From Azomonas agilis (GTDB taxonomy: Bacteria > Pseudomonadota > Gammaproteobacteria > Pseudomonadales > Pseudomonadaceae), in assembly GCF_007830255.1 (NCBI RefSeq), contig NZ_VLKG01000002.1:124001-188000 (forward strand): DNA of 64,000 bases. Reading direction: 5' to 3'. Shown here piece after piece: positions 40,674-49,329 of the stretch. Position 1 is the first letter of the stretch; every line of letters starts with the position of its first letter. Below the pieces are notes generated by a model. That model worked only from the letters and a program-made list of their open reading frames with translations. It was not told the DNA's origin and did no database searches. The translations under genes were made by a program, and so were the position numbers.

Positions 40674-40923
40674 CTCCCACGTCCATGAGGCATCGTCCTG
40701 ATGAGTCGCTATCCTGCGAGGTTCCTAGCAACCGGCCTTGGCTGCTTTGCTAATCCTTTAGCCTTGGTTGAGACTCACTTTACTGTAGTGCTTGGGTAGA
40801 AAAAATCGGTGATTCGCCCAATTTCTTGTAGGTCATAACCTACAACCTGCGTAGGTTCGTATTCTTTAGTTAATCTTATCTTTGAAATGATCTCTCTAAT
40901 ATGAGGGTTAATGCCTTTAAATT
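40674..40923 (+). promoter_or_regulatory. Intergenic region with several inverted repeats upstream of the iron-uptake operon
   Basis: About 250 bases without a gene. Three short hairpins follow each other: CATC/GATG (40691-40703), TCGC/GCGA (40706-40719) and GGTT/AACC (40720-40733); an overlapping TAGCAA/TTGCTA pairing (40726-40752) could compete with the last. An eight-base inverted repeat TTGTAGGT-CATA-ACCTACAA (40827-40846) is followed directly by AACCT-GCGT-AGGTT (40845-40858). These could be operator sites or RNA structure; no known riboswitch was recognised. Confidence 0.35.
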
Positions 40924-40938
40924 TGATAATAATTATTA
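40924..40938. promoter_or_regulatory. Fur box
   Basis: TGATAATAATTATTA matches the 7-1-7 Fur consensus TGATAATNATTATCA at all but one position. A TTGATA that could be a -35 box overlaps it. It lies about 110 bases before the lipoprotein gene, so the lipoprotein-DUF4198-fecI-fecR operon is expected to be repressed by Fur when iron is sufficient. Confidence 0.82.
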
Positions 40939-41048
40939 TTAAATAATGCTAGAAAAGCTTTCTTTCGTGTAATAAGTCGCGGGGACTGGGCTAATAATCA
41001 AGGTTTGGCTTAGCAACAAGGCTGAATACTAAGGACGAGGATTTGTTT

Positions 41049-41735
41049 GTGAAAAAAATGCGGGTGTTGAGCAGTCTTCTATTGAGCATATTGGCCGGTT
41101 GTGCATCACAAGATCAGTCGGCACAAAAAACACAGGCCGAATACTTAGCCTTAGTTCAGTCTACAAATGAGGCAGAAGCCAAAGCTAATGCAACGGCTAA
41201 AGCCGTGACAGGTGCAGTAGCTGGTACTCAAGAAGGGGAGAAAACCCCAGGCATGATTGAAGTATCGGACGAAAACCTTAGCGCCATGGCTCGGCATATG
41301 GTGGCTGATATTCCCAATGCATCGCGTGTGGACACCAGAGGTGGCCCAGCCCGTATCGTCTTAGATCAAAGTTATTTCACTTTAGAAAATGGTCTGGTGA
41401 TGGATAAGGTTTTGTTCACCCACCGTTTACTGGCTGAGTTTAAGAAGACTCGGGCGCGGCAATTGGAGTTTACAGACCAACGCAGTGGTTCCGGTTTAGG
41501 CGGAGGATCTTCACGGGGGACGAGTAAAAAAAGCAGCTCCAGCGGAAATACGGGCGGCTCTTACCGTTTAGAGGGAACCTTTACCGCCTTACCACCTGCT
41601 GCCGACCAATTTGATGCCCAAACCTACGAGTTCCGCTTGGTAGATACCAGCAGCAGCGCGACCGTTTGGATGGGTAATTTTGATATCAGCACCCCTTTGA
41701 GTGCGGTGGAACAACAGCAACCTACTAAAAAATAA
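41049..41735 (+). CDS. LpoB-like lipoprotein of an iron-uptake locus
   Basis: 228 residues. A signal peptide with lipobox LAGC (Cys about 17) predicts a lipoprotein. The part after residue 70 resembles the LpoB/COG3417 fold (ENLSAMARHMVADIP; YRLEGTFTAL; YEFRLVDTSSSATVWMG), known from activators of penicillin-binding proteins, interrupted by a Gly/Ser-rich insert (about residues 145-178). The GTG at 41049 is chosen because GGACGAGG lies eight bases upstream; TTG 41043 and ATG 41058 are alternatives. It opens a Fur-controlled operon with a DUF4198 gene 14 bases downstream; a role in the receptor system or in envelope adaptation is inferred from context only. Confidence 0.75.
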   Translation: MKKMRVLSSLLLSILAGCASQDQSAQKTQAEYLALVQSTNEAEAKANATAKAVTGAVAGTQEGEKTPGMIEVSDENLSAMARHMVADIPNASRVDTRGGPARIVLDQSYFTLENGLVMDKVLFTHRLLAEFKKTRARQLEFTDQRSGSGLGGGSSRGTSKKSSSSGNTGGSYRLEGTFTALPPAADQFDAQTYEFRLVDTSSSATVWMGNFDISTPLSAVEQQQPTKK

Positions 41736-41749
41736 GAGGATTTAAACCT

Positions 41750-42391
41750 ATGTTCGCAATGAGCCGTACTCGTACTCTGTTGGCATCTTTGGTGTTAGTG
41801 GCGCCCTTTGCCCAGGCGCACATGCTGTGGTTGGAGCGTCCTAGTGACAGCCTGACCCAAGCTTATTTTGGTGAGTTTGTAGATGATGTGCGGGAAACCC
41901 AAGCAGGCCCACTAAAGCGCTTTGAAGGCTTAAAAGCACTGCAAGCCGGGAAAACACTGGACAGCCAAGCTAAGGATTCCAGCTTTGATTTTGCCACCAG
42001 CGGCTCAGCGGACGTGCGTTTAAGCAAAGCTTTAGTGCATAAAGACACTCGTGTGATTTTTGATGCTAAAGCCGGTCGCCATGAGACTAAAGCGGATGAC
42101 AGTCTAACGCTGGAGTTAGTGCCTGAAGCTGCTGACAGCAATACCCTGACTCTGATGTTCCAAGGTAAGCCGCTTGCTAAGACTGAAGTGACGGCTGTAT
42201 CTCCGCAAAAATGGAGCAAATCCTTCCGTACGGATGAGCAAGGTAAAATCACCCTTGAAACGCCTTGGCCGGGAATCTATGTGTTAGAGGTGGCTCATAC
42301 GGTAGAGGCTAAGGGGGAGCAAGAGGGTAAAACCTACGAGAAGACCCGTTATGTTCATACCCTGAGCTTGTTGGTTCCAGAAAAGGGCTGA
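41750..42391 (+). CDS. DUF4198 periplasmic protein
   Basis: 213 residues. A signal peptide ends at AQA (residue 23), leaving histidine as the first mature residue (HMLWLERPSD). The rest is beta-rich: an N-terminal region and a C-terminal domain with GKITLETPWPGIYVLEV, the pattern of DUF4198/NikM-like proteins linked to metal uptake. The family binds metal or assists TonB receptors in some cases, but the function here is not known. AAGAGGA precedes the ATG; one base separates it from the sigma factor gene, so all are in one operon. Confidence 0.8.
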   Translation: MFAMSRTRTLLASLVLVAPFAQAHMLWLERPSDSLTQAYFGEFVDDVRETQAGPLKRFEGLKALQAGKTLDSQAKDSSFDFATSGSADVRLSKALVHKDTRVIFDAKAGRHETKADDSLTLELVPEAADSNTLTLMFQGKPLAKTEVTAVSPQKWSKSFRTDEQGKITLETPWPGIYVLEVAHTVEAKGEQEGKTYEKTRYVHTLSLLVPEKG

Positions 42392-42392
42392 A

Positions 42393-42956
42393 ATGCAGCC
42401 CTTATCCCTTGAAGGACGGCCTATTTCAACAGAGCAAAATTCAGACGCTGATTTATCCGATCACTATCAGGAAGTTGGCCAGCTGTATCAGCACCATCAA
42501 GGTTGGTTAGTCGGGTGGTTACGTCAGCGTCTGGGTTGCTCACACCATGCGGCCGATTTGGCTCAGGATACCTACCTTAGGTTACTCAATGGCCGTTTGC
42601 CGGAGCTGCGAGAGCCTCGGCATTACTTAGTAACGGTCGCCAAAAGGGTCATGGTGGATCACTTTCGGCGCTGGGCTTTAGAGCGTGCTTATCTGGAGGC
42701 TTTGGCCGCCCAACCAGAGCTTGAGGAGCCTTCACCGGAAAGCCGTGTGCAGCTTATGGAAACCCTATTGGCACTGGATGCCATGTTATTGGGGTTAGGG
42801 GAAAAAACTCGGCAGGCATTCTTAATGGCTCAGCTTTTGGGCATGGGTTACGCCGAAATTGCCGAGAAGTTGGAAGTCTCCGTCAGCTCTGTGACTAAGT
42901 ACATAGCCAAAGCCACGGAGCAATGTTTGCTCTTTGCTTTGGATGCCGACCTCTGA
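42393..42956 (+). CDS. FecI-type ECF sigma factor
   Basis: 187 residues with sigma region 2 (LGCSHHAADLAQDTYLRLLNG; HYLVTVAKRVMVDHFRRWALE) and region 4 (LDAMLLGLGEKTRQAFLMAQLLGMGYAEIAEKL read in parts). FecI-type factors direct RNA polymerase to the promoter of an adjacent TonB-dependent receptor when its ligand is sensed. Fur should control its own synthesis through the box at 40924. The stop overlaps the FecR start (TGATG). Confidence 0.92.
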   Translation: MQPLSLEGRPISTEQNSDADLSDHYQEVGQLYQHHQGWLVGWLRQRLGCSHHAADLAQDTYLRLLNGRLPELREPRHYLVTVAKRVMVDHFRRWALERAYLEALAAQPELEEPSPESRVQLMETLLALDAMLLGLGEKTRQAFLMAQLLGMGYAEIAEKLEVSVSSVTKYIAKATEQCLLFALDADL

Positions 42957-43909
42957 TGAGTATAAACAACCAACAACAGCGTGAGGCTCTGCGTATGGCG
43001 GCCCATTGGAGCGCCGTGTTAGGAGCAGAACGGGTGCGCGCTGAAGATCGGCAAGCTTGGCAAGATTGGTGTCAGCAATGCCCAGAAAATCGGTGGGCTT
43101 GGCAACGATTGGAGCAATTACAACAACAATTACAAGGCGTTACGGGCCCTTTGGCCTATCAAATGATTCAGGACAGACCGAATTTAGGACGCCGGGCGGC
43201 CCTCAAAGCTTTGTTATTGACGGGAGGCACTTCCGCTTTATTGTGGGGCGTTTCCCGACAACTACCTTGGACTCATTGGATGGCGGATCAGCGCAGTGCT
43301 ACCGGTGAGCGTCGATTATTGGTCTTGGATGATGGTTCGCGTCTGACTCTGAATACAGCCAGTGCCGTAGATATTCATTTTGATGAGCAGCATCGCCAAG
43401 TCAGTTTGCTGGCCGGGGAGATTCTTGTAGAAACAGCTCCTGATTCCATGGCACGTCCATTCTGGGTGATGACCCGTGATGGCTTAGTTCAAGCGCTGGG
43501 AACACGCTTTGTGGTGCGCGAATATCCAGAGCATATGGAGGTGAACGTGCTAGAACATGCCGTCAACCTCTACCCCCATCGAGGCGCTGAGCATATGGTG
43601 CGGGCAGGCCAATCGGCTCGTTTTAATACTCAGCGAGTACTTGAGGTGAACGGCTTAAATTCTACTGCTACGGATTGGCTGCGTGGGCGATTGGTGATTG
43701 ATAATTGGCGTTTGGAGGATTTATTAGCCGAACTCTCTCGCTATCGGCCGGGGTATTTATCCTGCGATCCTACTGTGGCTGACTTACGCATTTCGGGTGT
43801 TTTTCCGCTGGATAATACCGATCAAGCCCTCATGGCCATCAGTCGGGCCTTGCCTGTGGTACTGGTTTCCCGCACGCACTACTGGGTGCGTTTACAGCCA
43901 CCTGTCTAA
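42956..43909 (+). CDS. FecR-type anti-sigma factor / sensor
   Basis: 317 residues. The N-terminal DUF4880 segment (LRMAAHWSAVLGAERVRAEDRQAWQDW in parts) binds the sigma factor in the cytoplasm; a single membrane helix lies at about residues 80-98; the periplasmic FecR domain (DDGSRLTLNTASAV, GEILVETAPD) and a C-terminal region that contacts the receptor signalling domain follow. The start at 42956 overlaps the sigma factor stop; a longer upstream frame is not needed. Works with the genes on both sides as a cell-surface signalling trio. Confidence 0.92.
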   Translation: MSINNQQQREALRMAAHWSAVLGAERVRAEDRQAWQDWCQQCPENRWAWQRLEQLQQQLQGVTGPLAYQMIQDRPNLGRRAALKALLLTGGTSALLWGVSRQLPWTHWMADQRSATGERRLLVLDDGSRLTLNTASAVDIHFDEQHRQVSLLAGEILVETAPDSMARPFWVMTRDGLVQALGTRFVVREYPEHMEVNVLEHAVNLYPHRGAEHMVRAGQSARFNTQRVLEVNGLNSTATDWLRGRLVIDNWRLEDLLAELSRYRPGYLSCDPTVADLRISGVFPLDNTDQALMAISRALPVVLVSRTHYWVRLQPPV

Positions 43910-43914
43910 CGGCT

Positions 43915-43938
43915 GAAAAAATTTTCGGCGGCATTGTC
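43915..43938 (+). promoter_or_regulatory. Candidate ECF promoter of the siderophore receptor
   Basis: GAAAAAAT (43915-43922) and TGTC (43935-43938) in the 97-base gap before the receptor resemble the GAAAAT / TGTC-type promoters of iron-starvation sigma factors. The fit is loose, and the spacing depends on which A is taken. Confidence 0.3.
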
Positions 43939-44006
43939 GATTTTAGTCCTCTGATACGACTCCTTAGCGAATGAAATAAATTCCTATCTCTAAGGAGTCC
44001 CATCCC

Positions 44007-46472
44007 ATGTCGTCCCCTGTGCCCCATGCGGTACTTAAACCCTTGGTTACTGCGTTGCTTAGCACCTCATTGAGCCTGTCTTCTGGATTTTTAATCCTGC
44101 CCTTAGTGCTACACAGTGCATCGGTTAAGGCAGAAATACGCCAGTTTGATGTACCCGCTGGGCCTTTGGGACAAGCGCTCAGCCGTTATGCCAGCCAAGC
44201 CGGCGTTGTGCTTTCTTTTGAGGCTGGGTTGACCCAAGGACGGCAGAGTGCAGGATTGAAGGGGGCGTATGAGATTACTCAGGGCTTTAATCTGCTCTTA
44301 AAGGGCACAGGTTTAGCCGTGCAGTTTTTGGACAGCAAAACTGCCCGTCTTGAAGTCATTCCCAGCCATGAAAGCAGCATGGCGTTGGATAATATTTCCG
44401 TAGCGGCTACCCAGCGTTTAGGCGCGACTACTGAGGATTCAGGCTCCTACACCACCGGCCCCATGAGCACCGCGACCAAACTACCGTTGTCCATTCGGGA
44501 AACGCCGCAGTCCATCACCATTATTTCTCGCCAGAGGATGGACGACCGCAAGATCGAAACCCTGAACGATGTATTGGAGGAAACGCCGGGCATTACCGTA
44601 CAAAAGACCAGTCCGCAGCGGGCGTACTATTACGCTCGGGGATTTAACATCGACAACATCATGTACGACGGTTTACCGACCAGTCAGAGCTACCCCAACG
44701 ACGATGCCATCGCCTCAGCCAATATGGCCATGTACGACCGAGTGGAGATTGTGCGCGGCTCTACTGGCTTGGTTCAGGGCGCGGGTAATCCTTCAGCAGC
44801 AATTAACTTGGTACGGAAGCGACCTACAGCGGATACGCGTGTTTCCATTACCAGCAGTGCTGGTCGTTGGGATGATTATCGCACCGAAATAGATGCCTCC
44901 AGCCCGTTAAACAGCGGCGGTAGCATTCGTGGGCGCACGGTATTGGTGTATCAAAATAAGGACAGTTTTCGCGATTATGAAGAGAATGAGAGTTCCTTAT
45001 TTTACGGCATTCTCGAAGCCGATCTCTCGACTAGAACGGTGCTGACGTTCGGGGCTTCTTATCAAAAAGAAAACAATGGCGGCACTGCTTGGGGTGCTTT
45101 ACCAGTTGCCCGCAATGGAAACAGTTTGCACCTGCCGCGCTCCACTAACTTGGGCAGTGAATGGGAATACTGGGATAAAGACACTACCTTTGCTTTTAGT
45201 GAGTTAAACCATAGTTTTGATAACGGTTGGAAGTTGCGTTTTGCGGCCACTAAAATTTGGTCTAGGTTAAATATGGGCGGAACCTATATCGGTATGAATA
45301 GCGACGATACTTATAATCAGCGCTATGGAAAGTATGATTATGTCAGCGACCAAAGTAGTTATGATTTTTTTGCCAGCGGCCCCTTTCAATTATTGGGGCG
45401 TGAGCATGAGTTAGTTGTTGGAGGAAGTAAGCGTGAAAGTTATTTTGATGGTCACGGTGGGGGCACAATTACTCGCTCTGTATTAGATATCTATACTTGG
45501 GATGCTAATGCGGTATCTGAGCCAGAAGTTAATCAATCCAGTTATAAAAATAATGAACATAGCAAGCAAACGGGTACTTATTTAACTACGCGCTTAAACT
45601 TAACCGATAATTTGAAATTTATTTTGGGTGGCCGTCTGGACTGGTATGACTTTGATAATAAATGGAAAGCCTATGGTACGCGCACCAAGTATAAAGTAAC
45701 TCGCGAAGAAACCCGCTATGCAGGATTAATCTATGATTTAGACGAAAATCACTCCATCTATGCCAGCTATACAGATATTTTTAAGCCGCAAAGCAGTACC
45801 GATGGCAGTGGCAATGTTATTGCGCCTATTGACGGTAAAAACTATGAAATGGGATTCAAAGGTGAATACTTTGATGGCGCATTAAATGCCAGTATTTCCA
45901 TCTACCAATTGGATCAAAAAAACCGTGCTCAAGCAGTGGCTGATCAGGCCAATGACTGTCCTTTATATCCCTATACCACCTGTTACGAGGCTTCAGGAAA
46001 AGTACGTAGCCGAGGGATAGATCTGGAAATTAACGGAGCTTTAATGCCTAATTGGCAAGTTGGAGCAGGTTATACTTATGTGTCCACTAAATATAAGCAA
46101 GATGCTGATGAAAGCAGAGAAGGATCACTCTATGATACGGATATTCCGCAGCATATCTTAAAAATATCTACGACGTACCAATTACCGGGTGCACTCAATC
46201 AGTGGTATGTAGGCGGTAGTTTGTATCGGCAGAATACTATTTATAATAAAGGTGTAAGCAATGGTGTTGACTATTACATTGAGCAGGATGCTTATACCTT
46301 AATTGATTTAATGCTGCGTTATAAAATGAGCGAATATTTTGATACCCGCCTCAATCTTAATAATGTATTAGACCGCAAGTATTATCAAAGTATTTCTGGC
46401 AGCCCAACTTATGGAACAAATGTATACGGAACCCCACGTAATGCTGTTTTGACCATGAAATATACTTTTTAA
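44007..46472 (+). CDS. TonB-dependent siderophore receptor with signalling domain
   Basis: 821 residues. A long signal peptide (to about residue 45), an STN signalling domain (FDVPAGPLGQALSRYASQAG to about residue 98) typical of transducers that talk to FecR, a plug domain (IRETPQSITIISRQRMDD, YYARGFNIDNIMYDG, VEIVRGSTGLVQGAGNPSAAINLVRKRP in parts) and a 22-strand barrel ending in YTF. The family type is FpvA/FoxA/FiuA-like; the ligand, probably a ferric hydroxamate or similar siderophore, cannot be told. GGAG precedes the ATG. The barrel half is clearly richer in A and T than the plug half and neighbouring genes. Confidence 0.93.
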   Translation: MSSPVPHAVLKPLVTALLSTSLSLSSGFLILPLVLHSASVKAEIRQFDVPAGPLGQALSRYASQAGVVLSFEAGLTQGRQSAGLKGAYEITQGFNLLLKGTGLAVQFLDSKTARLEVIPSHESSMALDNISVAATQRLGATTEDSGSYTTGPMSTATKLPLSIRETPQSITIISRQRMDDRKIETLNDVLEETPGITVQKTSPQRAYYYARGFNIDNIMYDGLPTSQSYPNDDAIASANMAMYDRVEIVRGSTGLVQGAGNPSAAINLVRKRPTADTRVSITSSAGRWDDYRTEIDASSPLNSGGSIRGRTVLVYQNKDSFRDYEENESSLFYGILEADLSTRTVLTFGASYQKENNGGTAWGALPVARNGNSLHLPRSTNLGSEWEYWDKDTTFAFSELNHSFDNGWKLRFAATKIWSRLNMGGTYIGMNSDDTYNQRYGKYDYVSDQSSYDFFASGPFQLLGREHELVVGGSKRESYFDGHGGGTITRSVLDIYTWDANAVSEPEVNQSSYKNNEHSKQTGTYLTTRLNLTDNLKFILGGRLDWYDFDNKWKAYGTRTKYKVTREETRYAGLIYDLDENHSIYASYTDIFKPQSSTDGSGNVIAPIDGKNYEMGFKGEYFDGALNASISIYQLDQKNRAQAVADQANDCPLYPYTTCYEASGKVRSRGIDLEINGALMPNWQVGAGYTYVSTKYKQDADESREGSLYDTDIPQHILKISTTYQLPGALNQWYVGGSLYRQNTIYNKGVSNGVDYYIEQDAYTLIDLMLRYKMSEYFDTRLNLNNVLDRKYYQSISGSPTYGTNVYGTPRNAVLTMKYTF

Positions 46473-46563
46473 CCGCAGTGAATGGGGTTGGCTAGTTAAG
46501 GCCATAAACTGCTTTTAGACTATGGACTTTTGGGTCGCGTACTCAATCGAATCAAGGAGTCCT

Positions 46564-47883
46564 ATGAGCCAGTCCCAATTCAGCCTACTGCGCAGTCGGC
46601 GGTTTTTGCCCTTTTTTATCACCCAGATGCTGGGCGCTTTTAACGACAACCTCTATAAACAGGCATTGGTTTTGGCGGCTTTGTTTAAGCTCGGCACCGA
46701 GTTGGACTCTAGCCTGCTGGTTAACCTCTGTGCGCTGCTATTTATTCTGCCGTTCTTCTTGTTTTCGGCTTTGGGTGGATTATTGGGTGAGCGCATGGCT
46801 AAGGATCAGCTCATGCGCCTACTCAAGCTGGCCGAATGCTTGATTATGCTATTGGGCGCTATTGGCATTTTATGGGGCCATTTGAGTTTAATGCTGGTGG
46901 CGCTGTTTTTGATGGGCACTCAGTCCGCTCTATTTGGGCCGGTTAAGTACTCGATTCTGCCGCAACATTTGCAGCGCCAAGAGCTGTTAGGCGGCAATGC
47001 GCTGGTGGAAACTGGCACCTTCCTAGCGATCTTAGGGGGTTCCTTATTTGCGGGCTTACTGGTAGCGGGTGAAGCCTATGCCCAATGGGTGGCTTTTTTC
47101 GTTTTACTGATTGCCGTATTAGGGTATCTGGCCAGTCGTTGGATTCCACCAGCTCCTCCAGCGGTTCCGGGTTTACCGCTACATCTGAATCTGTTTCGGG
47201 AAACCCAAAGTGTCTTGCGCTTAGGGTTATCTCGGTCGCCGCTGATTTCCCGTTCTTTGCTGGGTAATTCGTGGTTTTGGTTTATCGGCGCACTCTATCT
47301 GACCCAAATTCCCGCCTACGTCAAAGAGATATTGCAAGGAGACGAAACCCTAGTCACCTTGATTTTGATGCTGTTTTCTGTAGGCATTGCCTTGGGTTCG
47401 CTGCTGTGTGAGCGGCTGTCCGGGCGGCGTTTGGAGGTAGAGGTCGGCTTAGTACCCCTCGGTGCCTTGGGGCTTAGTGTATTCGGCCTGCTGTTGTGGT
47501 GGCACTCGGCATCTATTGTGCCGGTGTCTGAGATGCGCCTTGGATTGGCCGCGCTAACCCAAGATTTTGGGATCATCTGGGCGTTGTTGGATATTTTAGG
47601 GCTGGGTATTTTCGGCGGGATTTATATTGTCCCTCTGTATGCCTTGATCCAAGAGCGCACCCAAGAGCAAGAGCGTACCCGGGTGATTGCGGCCGGAAAT
47701 ATCCTCAATGCCGTCTTTATGCTGGGTTCCGCGATTTTAGCCATGATTGTGTTAACCGGGCTGGGCCTAAGTATCCCAGAGCTGTTTTTTTTGGTCGCGC
47801 TGCTCAATGCGCTGGCTAATATTTACCTGTGCTGCGCCGTACCCGAGTTTTCGCAGCGGATACGGCAATGGTTACCCAATTAG
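46564..47883 (+). CDS. MFS transporter, LplT-like
   Basis: 439 residues with about 12 membrane helices and the start [23 protein letters not shown], the pattern of the transporter half of the fused MFS/acyl-ACP-phospholipid acyltransferases and of LplT, which flips lysophospholipids inward. VKYSILPQ and [16 protein letters not shown] are also shared. Here the transporter stands alone with no acyltransferase domain or gene next to it. AAGGAG ends four bases before ATG 46564; an upstream ATG adds 14 residues without family match. It overlaps convergent rdgC by four bases. Confidence 0.82.
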   Translation: MSQSQFSLLRSRRFLPFFITQMLGAFNDNLYKQALVLAALFKLGTELDSSLLVNLCALLFILPFFLFSALGGLLGERMAKDQLMRLLKLAECLIMLLGAIGILWGHLSLMLVALFLMGTQSALFGPVKYSILPQHLQRQELLGGNALVETGTFLAILGGSLFAGLLVAGEAYAQWVAFFVLLIAVLGYLASRWIPPAPPAVPGLPLHLNLFRETQSVLRLGLSRSPLISRSLLGNSWFWFIGALYLTQIPAYVKEILQGDETLVTLILMLFSVGIALGSLLCERLSGRRLEVEVGLVPLGALGLSVFGLLLWWHSASIVPVSEMRLGLAALTQDFGIIWALLDILGLGIFGGIYIVPLYALIQERTQEQERTRVIAAGNILNAVFMLGSAILAMIVLTGLGLSIPELFFLVALLNALANIYLCCAVPEFSQRIRQWLPN

Positions 47884-48800
47884 CCTTCGCTGGGCAGTTC
47901 TTCGCCGCCTAAAGCCTCAATAAGGGCGGGTAAAAACTGGCTGAGGGTCAGCATCATCAGGCTAAAGCTGGCATCTTGCTGAGCGAGATCCTCATCGCCG
48001 CCTTCTTGCTCCGCCTGTTCTTGCAACAGATCGTCAAAGCGCAGGCGTTTGAGGCAGAGTTTTTCATCCAGCACAAAGGACAGCTGATCCTGCCAGCCCA
48101 ATGCCAATTGAGTAACACGTTTGCCCGCTTGCAGATGCTGTTGAATTTCCTCGCTGGTCAGGTCTTGGCCCTTGCAGCGGATGCTGCCGCCGTCTTCGTG
48201 GGTATCTTGCAGCTCGCATTCATTGAGTAGGTTTAGGCTGTGGCTGGCTTGGCACTCCTGTACCCAGCGGGTGAGGGTTGCAGAGGGGGCCACTTTAAGG
48301 CTTAGAGGCCGCACCGGCAGAGAGCCCAGAGCTTCGCGCAGGGTTGAAAGTAAATCCTCCGCTTTTTTCGGGCTGGCACTGTCGACCAAGATCCATCCTT
48401 GTTGTGGCGCTATGGCGGCCCAAGTGGTGGCTTTACGGATAAAAGCGTGGGGCATCAGAGTGTGCATCAGCTCTTCTTTAAGCTGATCGCGCTCTTTTTT
48501 ATACACCTTGCGCATCTGCTGGGTTTCAATTTCGTCGATTTTTTCCTGCAGCTGATCTCGCACCACGCTGTTGGGCAGAATGCGTTCTTCTTTGCGGGCG
48601 GCGATCAGTAGAAAGCCATTACTAGCGTGTACACGGGGCAGATGTTCTGCTTTGCCTAAGGGGGCGGTGAAGCCATAGGTGCTGGGTTCTTGGCTGGGGC
48701 AGGGGCGGGCCGCTTTGGTATTGAGGGCGGCTTCCAAGGTTTCGGGGTCTAAGGGAATAGAGCGGGTGAGGCGATACACAAGTAAGTTACGAAACCACAT
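47880..48800 (-). CDS. rdgC: Recombination-associated protein RdgC
   Basis: Ring-shaped DNA-binding protein that limits RecA activity. 306 residues starting [13 protein letters not shown], with [26 protein letters not shown] in parts and [11 protein letters not shown] near the end. Length and sequence are normal (E. coli 303). In Pseudomonas rdgC also lies near the FKBP gene and Val/Asp tRNAs. Confidence 0.95.
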   Translation of the reverse strand: MWFRNLLVYRLTRSIPLDPETLEAALNTKAARPCPSQEPSTYGFTAPLGKAEHLPRVHASNGFLLIAARKEERILPNSVVRDQLQEKIDEIETQQMRKVYKKERDQLKEELMHTLMPHAFIRKATTWAAIAPQQGWILVDSASPKKAEDLLSTLREALGSLPVRPLSLKVAPSATLTRWVQECQASHSLNLLNECELQDTHEDGGSIRCKGQDLTSEEIQQHLQAGKRVTQLALGWQDQLSFVLDEKLCLKRLRFDDLLQEQAEQEGGDEDLAQQDASFSLMMLTLSQFLPALIEALGGEELPSEG

Positions 48801-48943
48801 GGAGCCTAGATCCTTTAAAAAAGCAAAGTTGCATTATTCCCTGTAGTGCTTACAGAACCAATGCTGGCGCGCTTTCAAGACCGCTTTGAGAGGGTACTTT
48901 GTGGGACATTATTCAAATATTTAAATTTTTTTGAAAAAAGTAC

Positions 48944-48972
48944 TTGCGTACCTGCGTTTCACTCTCTAAAAT
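48944..48972 (+). promoter_or_regulatory. Promoter of the tRNA-Val/tRNA-Asp unit
   Basis: TTGCGT, a 17-base spacer and TAAAAT, then a GC-containing discriminator (GCGC), 22 bases before the mature tRNA-Val. An A/T-rich stretch upstream (48910-48940) could act as an UP element. Confidence 0.7.
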
Positions 48973-48994
48973 GCGCACCACTTCGAGAGCACAA

Positions 48995-49070
48995 GGGTGA
49001 TTAGCTCAGCCGGGAGAGCATCTGCCTTACAAGCAGAGGGTCGGCGGTTCGATCCCGTCATCACCCACCA
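48995..49070 (+). tRNA. tRNA-Val (anticodon TAC)
   Basis: 76 bases with encoded CCA. Acceptor arms GGGTGAT and ATCACCC pair, anticodon loop CTTACAA between TCTGC and GCAGA, T loop TTCGATC. First gene of a short tRNA operon. Confidence 0.97.
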
Positions 49071-49083
49071 CTCGAGGTAATGC

Positions 49084-49160
49084 GCAGCGGTAGTTCAGTC
49101 GGTTAGAATACCGGCCTGTCACGCCGGGGGTCGCGGGTTCGAGTCCCGTCCGCTGCGCCA
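49084..49160 (+). tRNA. tRNA-Asp (anticodon GTC), copy 1
   Basis: 77 bases with encoded CCA. Acceptor arms GCAGCGG and CCGCTGC, anticodon loop CTGTCAC between CCGGC and GCCGG. 13 bases after tRNA-Val and likely co-transcribed with it. Confidence 0.97.
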
Positions 49161-49203
49161 CATTAAAGAGTTTAGCGTAGACTGAAGCGCAAAATTCTAG
49201 CAG

Positions 49204-49232
49204 AAAAAGCGACTCAAGCAGTCGCTTTTTTT
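49204..49232 (+). terminator. Rho-independent terminator between the two tRNA-Asp copies
   Basis: An 11-base-pair stem (AAAAAGCGACT with AGTCGCTTTTT, five-base loop) followed by more T. It ends only ten bases before the second tRNA-Asp. Confidence 0.9.
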
Positions 49233-49242
49233 ACGCAACCAC

Positions 49243-49319
49243 GCAGCGGTAGTTCAGTCGGTTAGAATACCGGCCTGTCACGCCGGGGGTCGCGGGTTCG
49301 AGTCCCGTCCGCTGCGCCA
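49243..49319 (+). tRNA. tRNA-Asp (anticodon GTC), copy 2
   Basis: Identical to copy 1 over all 77 bases plus one base upstream, so a recent duplication or a copy kept identical by gene conversion. There is a terminator just before it and no room for a promoter in between, so its expression depends on readthrough. Confidence 0.97.
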
Positions 49320-49329
49320 TACCTCAAGC

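Noticed and set aside
40698..40720. CTGATGAG followed by a small stem, as in the core of a hammerhead ribozyme
   Set aside because: After the stem a GAAA is needed, but the sequence reads GAGG, and no cleavage-site helix fits. Kept only as possible structured RNA.
48995..49320. tRNA genes as attachment site of an integrated element carrying the hydrogenase genes
   Set aside because: No integrase gene and no partial tRNA repeat other than the full tRNA-Asp copy was found in the window.
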